Assembly: GCF_017566145.1 (NCBI RefSeq)
Contig: NZ_JABFCL010000004.1
Span: 62,001-126,000, forward strand
DNA length: 64,000 bases
DNA from: Bittarella massiliensis (ex Durand et al. 2017)
GTDB taxonomy: Bacteria; Bacillota; Clostridia; Oscillospirales; Ruminococcaceae
Direction of reading: 5' to 3'
Shown here piece after piece: positions 24,825 to 33,890 of this stretch (position 1 is its first letter; each line of letters opens with the position of its first letter). The notes under the pieces were generated by a model, which had not been told where the DNA came from, searched no databases, and was given only the letters and a program-made list of their open reading frames with translations. The position numbers and the translations under genes are program-made.

Positions 24825-25487
24825 TTACAGGGCGGCCCCAACCGCGCCGCGCAGCTCCTCGCCGATCTCCTCCACCGGGCGGGGAAGCCCCTCCCGGGCG
24901 CAGTCGATGACCGTCCACCCCAGCTTTTGACAGCAGTAGAGGGCGGCCTGGCGGCAGTGGTTGAGGTAGGGCAGGTCCTGCTCGTGAATGTCCTTCTCGC
25001 CGCTGTCGGCATAGCGCCCATCCATCAGCTTTTGCGAGGTCTCGGGCGGCATGTCCAGGTAAAAGACCGCCGTCGGGCGGGGGATCCCCAACTTGCTAAA
25101 CTCAAAGTCGTAGAGCCAGTCGAGGAAGCCGTCCCACTCCCCTCGCGGGAGCTTGGCCGTCTGGTGGACGGCGTTGGAGGTGGTGTAGCGGTCGCAGAGG
25201 ATCAAACTGCCGGACAGATAGGCCTCCCGCCAGTCCTGTCGGAAGCTGGCGTAGCGGTCCACGGCGAAAAAGGTGGAGGCGGCGTAGGCGTTGACGTCCT
25301 CCGGCTTTTGGCCGTAGCTGCCGTGCAGGTACTCGGTGAGGGCCCCGGCGGCCGGGTCGCCGTACCGGGGAAAGGAGAGCTGGCGCACCGCCCGCCCCTC
25401 CCCCTGCAGCCGCTGGGCCAGCAGCTTGGTCTGGGTGCCCTTGCCGCTGCCGTCGAGCCCTTCGATGACAAACAGTTTGCCGCTCAC
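24825..25487 (-). CDS. tmk: Thymidylate kinase
   Basis: A 220-residue dTMP kinase making dTDP for DNA synthesis. The P-loop GLDGSGKGTQ is at residues 9-18, the DR(Y/H) motif appears in LILCDRYTTSNAVHQ, and the lid region follows. Start GTG 25487 was chosen because GGAGG lies 8 nt upstream; TTG 25493 is too close. The gene starts 13 bp after the pcrA stop. Confidence 0.94.
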   Translation of the reverse strand: MSGKLFVIEGLDGSGKGTQTKLLAQRLQGEGRAVRQLSFPRYGDPAAGALTEYLHGSYGQKPEDVNAYAASTFFAVDRYASFRQDWREAYLSGSLILCDRYTTSNAVHQTAKLPRGEWDGFLDWLYDFEFSKLGIPRPTAVFYLDMPPETSQKLMDGRYADSGEKDIHEQDLPYLNHCRQAALYCCQKLGWTVIDCAREGLPRPVEEIGEELRGAVGAAL

Positions 25488-25500
25488 CGGCAAGACCTCC

Positions 25501-27876
25501 TCACAGTTTTTCCAATTTGGCGAAATTCGCCATAATCTTTTTCACCCCGGCGCCCTCAAAGGCGATCTCCAGCAGGGTGTCGCCCCCCATGGGGGTGGTG
25601 CGCAGCACCCGCCCCCGGCCGAACACCTTGTGGGCGACCAGGTCGTCGGCCTGGTAGGTATTTCCGCTCTTCGCCGCGGCGGGGCGGCTGGCCTGGCCCC
25701 CCAGCCCCAGGTTGTTCTGGGCCCGGAAGTGGCCCACCTGTTTGGCCGCGCCCCCGCCGAAGAGGCCGGCGGGCAGTTCCTCCGCCCCCTCGTGCTCCAG
25801 ATACTCCTCGGGGATCTCCTGCAAAAAGCGGCTGGGCTGGTTGCGCTGGGTCTGGCCGAAGAGCATCCGCTGCCGGGTGTGCAGCAGGTAGAGGTTCTCC
25901 TTGGCGCGGGTGATGCCCACATAGCACAGCCGGCGCTCCTCCTCCAACTCCTCGGGGGAGTAGAGGGACTGCCGCCCGGGGAAGATGCCGTCCTCCATCC
26001 CGGCGATGAAGACGTTGGGGAACTCCAGCCCCTTGGCGGCGTGCATGGTCATGAGCACCACGCTGTCGGCCTCCCGGTCGAAGTTGTCGATGTCGGTGAT
26101 GAGGGCGATCTCCTCCAAAAACTCCTGCAGGTTGGGCTCCTCGGCGGTCTGCTCGTAGCGGACCACGTTGGAGACAAACTCCTCGATGTTTTCCAGCCGG
26201 GTCTCCCCCTCAAACCCCTGGGCCCGCAGGGAGGCGGCGTAGCCGGTCTCCTCCAGCAGCCGCAGGGTCAAATCCGACATCTTCTCCTGCTCCCTGGCGG
26301 CGATCAGCCCGTCCATCACCTGGGTAAAGGCGGCGATGGCCTTTTTCTTGCCGGAGAGGGCGGGGTAGCTTTCCGCCTCCCGCAGCACCTCGTAGAGGCT
26401 AAGGCCCAACCCGGCGGCGATCTGCTCGGCCTTGGCCACGGTGGCCTCGCCGATGCCCCGCTTGGGCTCGTTGATGATCCGCTTGAGGCGGATGGCGTCG
26501 GAGGGGTTGTTGAGGACGCTCAAATAGGCCACCAGGTCCCGGATCTCCTTGCGGTCGTAAAAGCGCAGGCCGCCGATTATTTTATAGGGTACCCCCGCCC
26601 TGGCAAAATATTTTTCAACGGCGTTGGACTGGGCGTTCATCCGGTAGAGGACGGCGTGGTCGCCGTAGCGGTACCTCCCCTCGGAGACGTTTTTCACCAC
26701 CGTGTCGCCGATGAACTCGGCCTCGCCGAACTCGTCCCTGGCGGTGTAGTCGGTGATCTTGGCCCCGTCGCCCTTGTCGGTCCAGAGGTTTTTGCCCTTG
26801 CGGGCGGTGTTGTTGGCAATGACGCTGTTGGCCGCGTCGAGGATGTTCTGGGTGGAGCGGTAGTTCTGCTCCAGCCGGATCACCTCGGCCCCGGGGAAGG
26901 TTCCCTCAAAGTTGAGGATGTTCTCGATGGTGGCGCCCCGGAACTTGTAGATGGACTGGTCGTCATCCCCCACCACGCAGAGGTTTTGGTGGCCCCTGGC
27001 CAGCATGCTCACCAGTTCAAACTGCACCCGGTTGGTGTCCTGGTACTCGTCCACCAGTATGTAGCGGTAGCGCTGCTGGTAGTATTCCAGCACGTCGGGA
27101 TTTTGCTGGAACAGCCGCACCGTGTGGTAGAGGATGTCGTCAAAGTCCACGGCATTGGCCCGCTTGAGGGCGTCCTGGTAGCGCTTGTACACCTGGGCGG
27201 TGACGCGGAGCTTGTAGTCCGGGTGCTCCTCCTCGGCGTACTCCTCCCAGTCCACCATGCTGTCCTTCAGCCGGCCCAGGTTGTGCAGCATCGCCTTTGG
27301 GGGGAACATCTTGTCGTCGGCCTGCATCTCCTTTAAGATGGTTTTGAGCAGCCGCAGGGCGTCGTCCTGGTCGTAGATGGTGAAGTTAGAGGAGAAGCCC
27401 AGCCGGTCGATATTCCGGCGCAGAATCCGCACGCAGGCCGAGTGGAAGGTGCTGGCCTGGATGTCGCTGGCCTCCTCCCCGATCATGGCCATCAGCCGGT
27501 CCTTGAGCTCGCCGGCGGCCTTGTTGGTAAAGGTGATGGCGAGGATGTTCCAGGGGCGAGGGGCGTTCACCGAGAGCTTGCGAAAGGTCTCGGCGGGGAT
27601 CTCGTCCCCGTTTTGGAGGGCGCTCTCCAGATTGAGGAGGTCCTCCTCGGTGGGGTCGCCGTAGACCTTGTCGCTGTGGTAGGCCTGGCCGAAGGCCACC
27701 AGATTGGCCACCCGGTTGACCAGCACGGTGGTCTTGCCGCTGCCGGCACCGGCCAGAATCAAGATGGGCCCCTCGGTGGTGAGGACAGCCCTCTTCTGCA
27801 TCTCGTTGAGGTCCCGAAAGCGGTGGTCGATATACTGCTTGCGCAGAGTCAAAAATTGGGATCGGTAGTCTGTCAT
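25501..27876 (-). CDS. pcrA: ATP-dependent DNA helicase PcrA (UvrD/Rep family)
   Basis: A 791-residue superfamily 1A 3'-5' helicase for repair and replication restart. Motifs in order: Q motif LNEMQKRAV, Walker A AGAGSGKTT, Ia ITFTNKAA, II LVDEYQDTN, III GDDDQSIYKFRGA, IV RLEQNYRST, V MTMHAAKGLEF and VI YVGITRAKENL. The C-terminal tail ends in a Tudor-like domain (DDLVAHKVFGRGRVL) that contacts RNA polymerase in Bacillus PcrA. ATG 27876 with GAGGAG upstream. It heads the eight-gene run; its promoter is only weakly visible (TACAAT at 27990-27995 on the minus strand). Confidence 0.96.
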   Translation of the reverse strand: MTDYRSQFLTLRKQYIDHRFRDLNEMQKRAVLTTEGPILILAGAGSGKTTVLVNRVANLVAFGQAYHSDKVYGDPTEEDLLNLESALQNGDEIPAETFRKLSVNAPRPWNILAITFTNKAAGELKDRLMAMIGEEASDIQASTFHSACVRILRRNIDRLGFSSNFTIYDQDDALRLLKTILKEMQADDKMFPPKAMLHNLGRLKDSMVDWEEYAEEEHPDYKLRVTAQVYKRYQDALKRANAVDFDDILYHTVRLFQQNPDVLEYYQQRYRYILVDEYQDTNRVQFELVSMLARGHQNLCVVGDDDQSIYKFRGATIENILNFEGTFPGAEVIRLEQNYRSTQNILDAANSVIANNTARKGKNLWTDKGDGAKITDYTARDEFGEAEFIGDTVVKNVSEGRYRYGDHAVLYRMNAQSNAVEKYFARAGVPYKIIGGLRFYDRKEIRDLVAYLSVLNNPSDAIRLKRIINEPKRGIGEATVAKAEQIAAGLGLSLYEVLREAESYPALSGKKKAIAAFTQVMDGLIAAREQEKMSDLTLRLLEETGYAASLRAQGFEGETRLENIEEFVSNVVRYEQTAEEPNLQEFLEEIALITDIDNFDREADSVVLMTMHAAKGLEFPNVFIAGMEDGIFPGRQSLYSPEELEEERRLCYVGITRAKENLYLLHTRQRMLFGQTQRNQPSRFLQEIPEEYLEHEGAEELPAGLFGGGAAKQVGHFRAQNNLGLGGQASRPAAAKSGNTYQADDLVAHKVFGRGRVLRTTPMGGDTLLEIAFEGAGVKKIMANFAKLEKL

Positions 27877-28077
27877 AAAAATCTCCTCGCGGGTGTGATG
27901 GGAAGGCGCGGCGCCACCCCTGCCGACCGCTGCCAAACGGGGTGGGGCGCGGGGCGGCCACCGACGACGGGGGCCGCTTTTTCTCCCCTATTGTACCACA
28001 TCTCCCCATTCAAGAAAAGAAAAAGCACCGATTTTCAGCCCGCAAATTGGATATATGCCCTCTCCTTTTTTGCGGCG

Positions 28078-28106
28078 TGGACAGATGGCGAAATTGGTCG
28101 TATAAT
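28078..28106 (+). promoter_or_regulatory. Promoter of the small membrane protein gene
   Basis: TGGACA (28078-28083) and a perfect TATAAT (28101-28106), 17-bp spacer. Confidence 0.75.
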
Positions 28107-28172
28107 GGAAAAAAGGCGGGTTGGCGTTTCTGTCCCCAGGGCGGCAGCCGGCCAAAAAGGATGTGTTTCACC

Positions 28173-28418
28173 GTGAAAAAAGAGAGTCTCATACAACTGA
28201 TCTTGGCGGTGCTGGTGCTGCTCCTCTCCGCTCTCTGCCTGGCGCAGGTGCTGGCCATGGACCTGTGGATGCCGGTGATCTTGGGGCTGTTGAGCGTCAT
28301 CAGCTTTGTGGCCGGGTGGCGCGCGGTGAAGGAGAAAAAGACCTTTTTGGTGGTGGTCTTTTACCTGTGCGGGTTGTTTGCCCTGGGGGTGGCTCTGGTC
28401 GCGGTGTCCATGCGGTAA
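28173..28418 (+). CDS. Small membrane protein of unknown function
   Basis: An 81-residue protein with three predicted transmembrane segments (about 7-28, 33-50 and 58-78) separated by a short basic loop (RAVKEKK). No family is recognised. GTG 28173 gives a natural membrane-protein N-terminus (KKESLIQLIL) with AAGG about 12 nt upstream. ATG 28161 in the same frame lacks a ribosome site. A strong promoter and a strong terminator flank it, so it is monocistronic and probably real. Confidence 0.65.
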   Translation: MKKESLIQLILAVLVLLLSALCLAQVLAMDLWMPVILGLLSVISFVAGWRAVKEKKTFLVVVFYLCGLFALGVALVAVSMR

Positions 28419-28470
28419 ATGCCTCTCCCCTCTCCCTGTTCCCGGTTGAGCGGGGCGGCGCACAAAAAGT

Positions 28471-28512
28471 GAAAGAGCGCCCGAAGCGCAATGCTTCGGG
28501 CGCTCTTTTTTA
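28471..28512. terminator. Bidirectional intrinsic terminator
   Basis: AAAGAGCGCCCGAAGC pairs with GCTTCGGGCGCTCTTT around GCAAT and is followed by T's. It serves the small membrane protein and converging oadB. Confidence 0.88.
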
Positions 28513-28542
28513 ACAAATGTAGAGGAGATCGCCGGGAAAGGG

Positions 28543-29709
28543 CTATTTGCAGATGTTGATGAGCACACCGGCCGCGACCGCCGAACCGATGACGCCGGCC
28601 ACGTTGGGGCCCATGGCGTGCATCAGCAGGAAGTTGGCGGGGTTCTCTTTCTGGCCGACCTTCTGGGAGACGCGGGCGGCCATGGGCACAGCCGAGACGC
28701 CGGCCGAGCCGATGAGGGGGTTGATCTTGCCCTTGCTCAGGACATACATCAGCTTGCCCAGCAGCACGCCGCAGGCGGTGCCGACACAGAAGGCGACGAG
28801 GCCCAGGGCGATGATCTTGAGGGTCTTGGGGTCGAGGAACCGCTCCGCCGTGGCGGTGGCGCCAACCGTGACCCCCAGGAAGATGGTGATGATGTTCATG
28901 AGCTCGTTCTGGGCGGTCTTGGCCAGGCGATCCACCACGCCGCTCTCGCGCATCAGGTTGCCCAGCATCAGCATGCCGACCAGGGGGGCGGCATCCGGCA
29001 CCAGGAAGGAGACGATGATGGTGACCATGATGGGGAAGACGATCTTCTCGAGTTTCGAGACCGGCCGCAGGGTCTCCATCACCACCGAGCGCTCTTTCTT
29101 GGTGGTGAGCAACTTCATAATGGGCGGCTGGATGATGGGGACCAGGGCCATGTAGGAGTAGGCCGCAATGGCGATGGCGCCCAACAGGTCGGGGGCCAGC
29201 TTGCTGGTGACGAAGATGGCAGTCGGGCCGTCAGCGCCGCCGATGATGCCGATGGAGCCGGCCTCCTGCGGGGTGAAGCCCAGCAGGGTGGCGCCGATGA
29301 AGGTGAAGAAGATGCCGCCCTGGGCGGCAGCGCCCAGCAAAAAGCTTTTGGGGTTGGCGATGAGGGGGCCAAAGTCGGTCATACAGCCAATGCCCAGGAA
29401 GATGAGGGGCGGGTAGATGCCCAGCTTTACGCCCTGATAGAGGTAGTAGATCAGGCTGCCGGCCATCTCCTTGCCGGTCACTGGGTCTATGTAGGGGGCC
29501 GCATAGGAGTTGAGGTTGGCGACCGGAATGTTGGCCAGCAGCATGCCAAAGGCGATGGGGAGCAACAGCAGCGGCTCAAACCCGCGGCCGATGGCCAGAT
29601 AGATCAGCACACAGGCAATGGCGATCATGACCAGGTTCTGCCAACTGCAGTTGGCAAAGCCGGACGACGTGAGGATGCCGCCAATGGCGTCCAAAGCTTG
29701 TTGAATCAT
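28543..29709 (-). CDS. oadB: Sodium-translocating decarboxylase, beta subunit
   Basis: A 388-residue polytopic membrane protein of the OadB/MmdB/GcdB family, the Na+-pumping subunit of biotin-dependent decarboxylases (oxaloacetate, methylmalonyl-CoA, glutaconyl-CoA). Conserved landmarks are FLGIGCMTDFGPLIANP, GIIGGADGPTAIF (Na+-site Asp), and GNLMRESGVV followed by the long C-terminal helices with SAGVSAVPMAARV. Which substrate decarboxylase it serves cannot be told because the carboxyltransferase and biotin-carrier genes are not in this window. It is 33 bp after oadG. Confidence 0.95.
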   Translation of the reverse strand: MIQQALDAIGGILTSSGFANCSWQNLVMIAIACVLIYLAIGRGFEPLLLLPIAFGMLLANIPVANLNSYAAPYIDPVTGKEMAGSLIYYLYQGVKLGIYPPLIFLGIGCMTDFGPLIANPKSFLLGAAAQGGIFFTFIGATLLGFTPQEAGSIGIIGGADGPTAIFVTSKLAPDLLGAIAIAAYSYMALVPIIQPPIMKLLTTKKERSVVMETLRPVSKLEKIVFPIMVTIIVSFLVPDAAPLVGMLMLGNLMRESGVVDRLAKTAQNELMNIITIFLGVTVGATATAERFLDPKTLKIIALGLVAFCVGTACGVLLGKLMYVLSKGKINPLIGSAGVSAVPMAARVSQKVGQKENPANFLLMHAMGPNVAGVIGSAVAAGVLINICK

Positions 29710-29742
29710 GGCTTCATTTCCTTTCTGTTTCGGTTACAGGAT

Positions 29743-30096
29743 TTAGAAGGGGCGGGTGTTTTCCACAATGCCGGCTGCGCCCCAGGCGGGACGGGTCTGC
29801 TTTTTGCGCTTGATGCTGCGCACGGCAAAGGGCTTGCCGCCCATCATGCTGGCAACTGCGGCGGAAATGGCTGCCACGACCTCGCCCGGGATGCCGGCGG
29901 AGGCGTTTGCCACCGGAGCGGGCGCCTTGGGGGCGGGAGCGGCGGGCTTGGTCTCGGTCTTGGGAGCGGCGGGCTGTTTCGGCTTGGTGAGGCTGCTCAA
30001 CAATTTGCCCATCAGCCAGATGCAGAAGGTCAAAAAGGCCAACGCTGCAAACACCACGACCAGACCGGTGATGGTGACCAGAATTGCAAAGTCCAT
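29743..30096 (-). CDS. oadG: Sodium pump decarboxylase gamma subunit (OadG family)
   Basis: A 117-residue protein with one N-terminal transmembrane helix (about 5-30, VTITGLVVVFAALAFLTF), an Ala/Pro/Lys-rich linker, then a short C-terminal segment (ISAAVASMMGGKPFAVRS). This is the layout of OadG/MmdD subunits, which anchor the alpha subunit to the membrane pump. ATG 30096 behind AAGGAG. Promoter at 30148-30176. The pair oadG-oadB forms a two-gene unit. Confidence 0.85.
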   Translation of the reverse strand: MDFAILVTITGLVVVFAALAFLTFCIWLMGKLLSSLTKPKQPAAPKTETKPAAPAPKAPAPVANASAGIPGEVVAAISAAVASMMGGKPFAVRSIKRKKQTRPAWGAAGIVENTRPF

Positions 30097-30147
30097 ATCG
30101 CGATCTCCTTTTCTGTATTTCATTTTGTGAAAATTCCAATCGAATAC

Positions 30148-30176
30148 ATTATACCCCAAGGGCCTGTCTATTTCAA
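30148..30176 (-). promoter_or_regulatory. Promoter of oadG-oadB
   Basis: On the minus strand TTGAAA (30171-30176) and perfect TATAAT (30148-30153), 17-bp spacer. Confidence 0.75.
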
Positions 30177-30297
30177 TTCGGAGTGAATAATTTTTTAACA
30201 AATGGCTGCCGATTTTTTAACAGCCCTCTTGTCACAGTTTTGTCAATGTCGCCCAACGGCCGGAGGCCAAGGCAATCTTTTCCGGCGGGCGGGCCGA

Positions 30298-30326
30298 TTG
30301 CCTTTTTCGCCAAAATGTGATAGGGT
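30298..30326 (+). promoter_or_regulatory. Probable promoter of mscS
   Basis: TTGCCT (30298-30303) and TAGGGT (30321-30326), 17-bp spacer. The -10 is weak. Confidence 0.45.
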
Positions 30327-30399
30327 AAGACCACTGACGGGAGCGGCGCGCGGCCGCTCCCCTACCCCGCCGCACAGGCGGCCGACAGGAGGAACTGCC

Positions 30400-31242
30400 A
30401 TGGACACAAGTACTGTCAAACTGCCGGACATTCCCCAGGGGCTGACGCTGGACAGCGTTTGGGGGTGGCTGCAGGGGATGCTGCCCTCGCTGCTGAAGGC
30501 GGCCCTCATTCTGCTGGTGGGCTACATCGCCATCAAAATCGTCATGCGGCTGGTGGACCGGGTGGTCAAAAAGCGCAACCTCTCCCTGGGCGCCAACAAG
30601 TTCTTCTCCTCCATGCTGAAAATCGTGCTCTGGTTTTTGGTGCTCTTCACCGCCGGCAGCTCCCTGGGCATCGAGCTGTCGAGCTTCCTGGCCATCTTCA
30701 GCGTGGCCGGCATCGCCGTCTCCCTGGCGGTGAAGGACAGCCTGACCGACGTGGCCGGGGGGCTGCAGATCCTCATCACCAAGCCCTTTGGGGTGGGCGA
30801 TTTTGTGGATTTGGACGGCACCGCGGGCACGGTGCTGGAAATTGGGGTGGTGTACACCAAGCTGCTGACCATCGACAACCGGGGCATCTACATCCCCAAC
30901 GGACAGGTGACCAGTTCCAAGATCATCAACGCCTCCAGCGAGGAGAGCCGCCGGCTGGACCTGGTGGTCCCCATCCCCTACGAGGCCGACTTTGAGCGGG
31001 CCATCGAGCTGCTCAAAGGGATCGTCTACGCCCACCCGGACAGCTACAAAGAGCCCGCCCCCCTGATCCGGCTGTCGGAGTTTGGGGACAGCGCCCTGGA
31101 GATCGCCGTGCGGGTCTGGACCGAGCCGGCAAAGGTCTTCCCCCTGAAATACGACCTGTTGGAGGAGATCAAGCGCACCTTTGACCGGGAGGGCATCGCC
31201 ATCGCCTACCCCCATTTGGACGTGACGCTGCTCAAGCCGTAA
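30400..31242 (+). CDS. Small-conductance mechanosensitive channel, MscS family
   Basis: A 280-residue channel that opens on membrane tension to relieve osmotic downshock. It has three transmembrane helices (about 30-48, 68-86, 94-125). The third carries the pore signature FLAIFSVAGIAVSLAVKDSLTD, followed by the cytoplasmic beta domain (ITKPFGVGDFVDLDG, TVLEIGVVYTKLLTIDNRGIYIPN) and the alpha/beta C-domain. Length matches E. coli MscS. ATG 30400 behind AGGAGG. Closed by a terminator at 31262-31302. Confidence 0.95.
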   Translation: MDTSTVKLPDIPQGLTLDSVWGWLQGMLPSLLKAALILLVGYIAIKIVMRLVDRVVKKRNLSLGANKFFSSMLKIVLWFLVLFTAGSSLGIELSSFLAIFSVAGIAVSLAVKDSLTDVAGGLQILITKPFGVGDFVDLDGTAGTVLEIGVVYTKLLTIDNRGIYIPNGQVTSSKIINASSEESRRLDLVVPIPYEADFERAIELLKGIVYAHPDSYKEPAPLIRLSEFGDSALEIAVRVWTEPAKVFPLKYDLLEEIKRTFDREGIAIAYPHLDVTLLKP

Positions 31243-31261
31243 AGCAAGCTCTTTTCCCATG

Positions 31262-31302
31262 GCCGCCCCAATGCGCGAAACAGCGCCGGGGCGGCTTTTT
31301 TT
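31262..31302 (+). terminator. Intrinsic terminator of mscS
   Basis: GCCGCCCC (31262-31269) pairs with GGGGCGGC (31288-31295) and is followed by seven T. Confidence 0.85.
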
Positions 31303-31583
31303 GCCGTTCAAAATGGCGATTCACCCTTTGCCATGCCGCTTCGCCTGCCAAGGCGGGCCCTTGAGATCAATCATCTTTTGGAAAAACAAAGATAAGCGGC
31401 TTGCATTCAAGGCAGTGCGAACATCAAGCGCACATGGATTTCTCTGCAGGTCCGCACCGAGAATACGGAGGAAAAACAGGAAAGGAGGGTGGGTAATAGA
31501 AAAACTGCGAAAAAATTGACAAGAGCTTGTACAAAAGATATAGTAAAGGGGCAAACAAGCATCCGCTTTTATGCACGTTTGCT
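31303..31583 (+). promoter_or_regulatory. CRISPR leader region
   Basis: An AT-richer stretch than its surroundings directly before the first repeat, without a credible ORF. It includes the promoter at 31516-31544. The intact repeats adjoin it while the degenerate repeat is at the other end, which identifies it as the leader side. Confidence 0.7.
31516..31544 (+). promoter_or_regulatory. Leader promoter of the CRISPR array
   Basis: A perfect TTGACA (31516-31521) and TATAGT (31539-31544) with a 17-bp spacer, about 40 bp before repeat 1. Confidence 0.8.
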
Positions 31584-32063
<480 letters not shown>

Positions 32064-32102
32064 GCAGACAGACGTCTCCCCCTTTTCCCCCCTTACAGCA
32101 GC

Positions 32103-32144
32103 AAAACAGCTGCCGCCGATTCTCTCGGCGGCAGCTGTTTTTTC
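32103..32144. terminator. Bidirectional terminator after the CRISPR array
   Basis: CAGCTGCCGCCG pairs with CGGCGGCAGCTG around ATTCTCT, followed by TTTTTT and preceded by AAAA. It ends the array transcript and the converging coat-protein unit. Confidence 0.88.
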
Positions 32145-32157
32145 GGTGCGGGCGGCT

Positions 32158-32469
32158 TTACTGGGCGGGGTCGATCTTGATCTCGGGCGCACACGGGGCG
32201 CTGCACTGGGCGTTTTCCTTGGTGAACTTCTGCTTGGCCTGGTTGATCTTGTCCGCCTGGGCGGCGGGGGTCTGGTACCAGCCCCGCTTCTGCATCTCCT
32301 CGAAGACCTCCATCTGAATCTGGTGCTCCTCGGCAAGGATGTCCATCATCACGCCCTTCATCTGCTTGGTGGCGCATTCGTCGGCAAAGGTGTTGTAGAT
32401 GCCGGTGATCTGTTTTTGCGAACTCAACATATCCGTCAAAATCGACTTGTCATCCATCCTGTTGTTCAT
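32158..32469 (-). CDS. CotF-like spore coat protein
   Basis: A 103-residue, mostly helical protein of the CotF/ferritin-like coat family. The core DKSILTDMLSSQKQITGIYNTFADECAT is typical, as is the later EEHQIQMEVFEEMQKRGWYQTPAA. These proteins lie in the spore coat, which indicates a spore-forming host. The first ATG (32469) is used; ATG 32457 is possible. It follows a 60-residue protein gene by 22 bp. Confidence 0.85.
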   Translation of the reverse strand: MNNRMDDKSILTDMLSSQKQITGIYNTFADECATKQMKGVMMDILAEEHQIQMEVFEEMQKRGWYQTPAAQADKINQAKQKFTKENAQCSAPCAPEIKIDPAQ

Positions 32470-32491
32470 CTTCCCTTCCCCCTTCCCTGCC

Positions 32492-32674
32492 CTACAGGCA
32501 GGAGAGCAGCTTGTCAAAGTGGTTCTGGTGCTTGGCGGCCATCTGCTCACACTTGCTCTTCACCTGCGGGTCGGCGCAGATCGAGGCGTACATCTGGTAC
32601 TTGGCAATGAGATTTTGCTCCATGGTCAGGCTGTCCTCAATGCCGGACAGCTCCTTCTCGGTAATCTTCTCCAC
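32492..32674 (-). CDS. Small helical protein, probable coat-protein partner
   Basis: A 60-residue helical protein (ITEKELSGIEDSLTMEQNLIAKYQMYAS, then CEQMAAKHQNHFDKLLSCL). It resembles the small proteins encoded next to cotF in clostridia and, loosely, the helices of the CotF domain itself. Start is GTG 32674 because an in-frame TGA lies two codons upstream and AGGGGG is 8 nt before. Function unknown; the spore link comes from position. Confidence 0.65.
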   Translation of the reverse strand: MEKITEKELSGIEDSLTMEQNLIAKYQMYASICADPQVKSKCEQMAAKHQNHFDKLLSCL

Positions 32675-32780
32675 CGGTCATTCCCCCTTTTTTTGCTTGG
32701 AAAAAACAGCCGCCGCAGTCCCTGCCGCCGCGGCGGCCGCTTCTTCCCTATCAGTTTGCGCAGTCCGGCGGGGAAGATGC

Positions 32781-32816
32781 AAAAAAGCGGATGGAAGCCC
32801 ATCCGCTTTTTTCTTT
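32781..32816. terminator. Bidirectional intrinsic terminator
   Basis: AAAGCGGATGG pairs with CCATCCGCTTT, with A-run before and T-run after. It probably ends the recD2-comF-mreB unit. Confidence 0.88.
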
Positions 32817-32879
32817 TGAAAAGAGCCGTTTTTTTGATAAATTTCGGCAAAATTTAGCTACAAACTGTATAAAACGCAA

Positions 32880-33890
32880 TCAATAGTCCCTGTCGTAATT
32901 GATGCTGTACCCGTCTTCCATCAAGTCCAGGGCCATGCCGGTGCCGATGGCCACACAGTCGATGGGGGTTTCCGACACATAGCAGCGCACCCCGGTCTCT
33001 TTGGAGATGAGTTCGGGCAGGCCCTTGATGAGGCTGCCGCCGCCGGTGAGCATGATCCCATCCTCCCAGATGTCGCCCACCAGCTCGGGCGGGGTCTTTT
33101 CGAGGATGCCCTTGATGGTGGTGACCATGCTCATGGCAAACTCGTTGAGGGTGGGGGTGAGTTCGGAGGAGGTGACGTTGATCTTCACCGGCAGGCCGGT
33201 CTCCAGGCTGCGGCCCTTGACCTCCATCTCGGTCTCGGGGAGGACCCCATCCATCACCGCGCCGATCTCCTTTTTGACCCGCTCGGCGGTCCGCTCGCCG
33301 ATGAGCACCTTGCGGTTGAGGCGGATGTAGTTGATGATCTTCTCGTCAAACTGGGTGCCGGCGCACTTGACCGAGGTGGAGAGAACCACGTCGTTGAGGG
33401 AGATGACGGCGATGTCGGCGGTGCCGCCGCCCACGTCCACCACCATCCGCCCCCGGGGCTTGGAGATGTCGATCCCCGAGCCCAGGGCGGCGGCGATGGG
33501 CTCTTCCACCAGAAAAATCTTGCGGGCTCCGGCCGAGAGGGCGGCGTTGACCGCGGCCCGCGACTCGACGTTGGTCACCGAGGAGGGGACGCAGATGGCC
33601 ACCTTGGGCTTGACCACATAGGAGGAGCTGACCTTGCGGATGAAGTATTTGACCACCTCTTCGGTCATGTCGATGTCGGAGATGACACCGTTTTCCAGCG
33701 GGCGCTTGGCGACGATGTAGGCCGGGGTCTTGCCCGCCATCTCCTGCGCCTTTTCGCCGATGGCCAGCACCTCGCCGGTCTTTTGGTTGACGGCGATGAC
33801 CGACGGCTCTTTGACCACGATCCCCTTGCCCACCACATAGATGATGATGGAGGTGGTCCCCAGGTCAAAGCCAATATCATAGTTTGCCAT
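32880..33890 (-). CDS. mreB: MreB/Mbl-type rod-shape actin homologue
   Basis: A 336-residue bacterial actin. ATP-site motifs are clear: phosphate 1 DIGFDLGTTS, connect 1 with EPIAAALGSG, phosphate 2 VVDVGGGTADIAV, adenosine GIMLTGGGSLIKGLP. It polymerises under the membrane and guides cell-wall synthesis. mreC and mreD are not next to it, so it may be an Mbl/MreBH-type paralogue. ATG 33890 is inside the end of comF (14-bp overlap), which indicates translational coupling. Confidence 0.92.
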   Translation of the reverse strand: MANYDIGFDLGTTSIIIYVVGKGIVVKEPSVIAVNQKTGEVLAIGEKAQEMAGKTPAYIVAKRPLENGVISDIDMTEEVVKYFIRKVSSSYVVKPKVAICVPSSVTNVESRAAVNAALSAGARKIFLVEEPIAAALGSGIDISKPRGRMVVDVGGGTADIAVISLNDVVLSTSVKCAGTQFDEKIINYIRLNRKVLIGERTAERVKKEIGAVMDGVLPETEMEVKGRSLETGLPVKINVTSSELTPTLNEFAMSMVTTIKGILEKTPPELVGDIWEDGIMLTGGGSLIKGLPELISKETGVRCYVSETPIDCVAIGTGMALDLMEDGYSINYDRDY

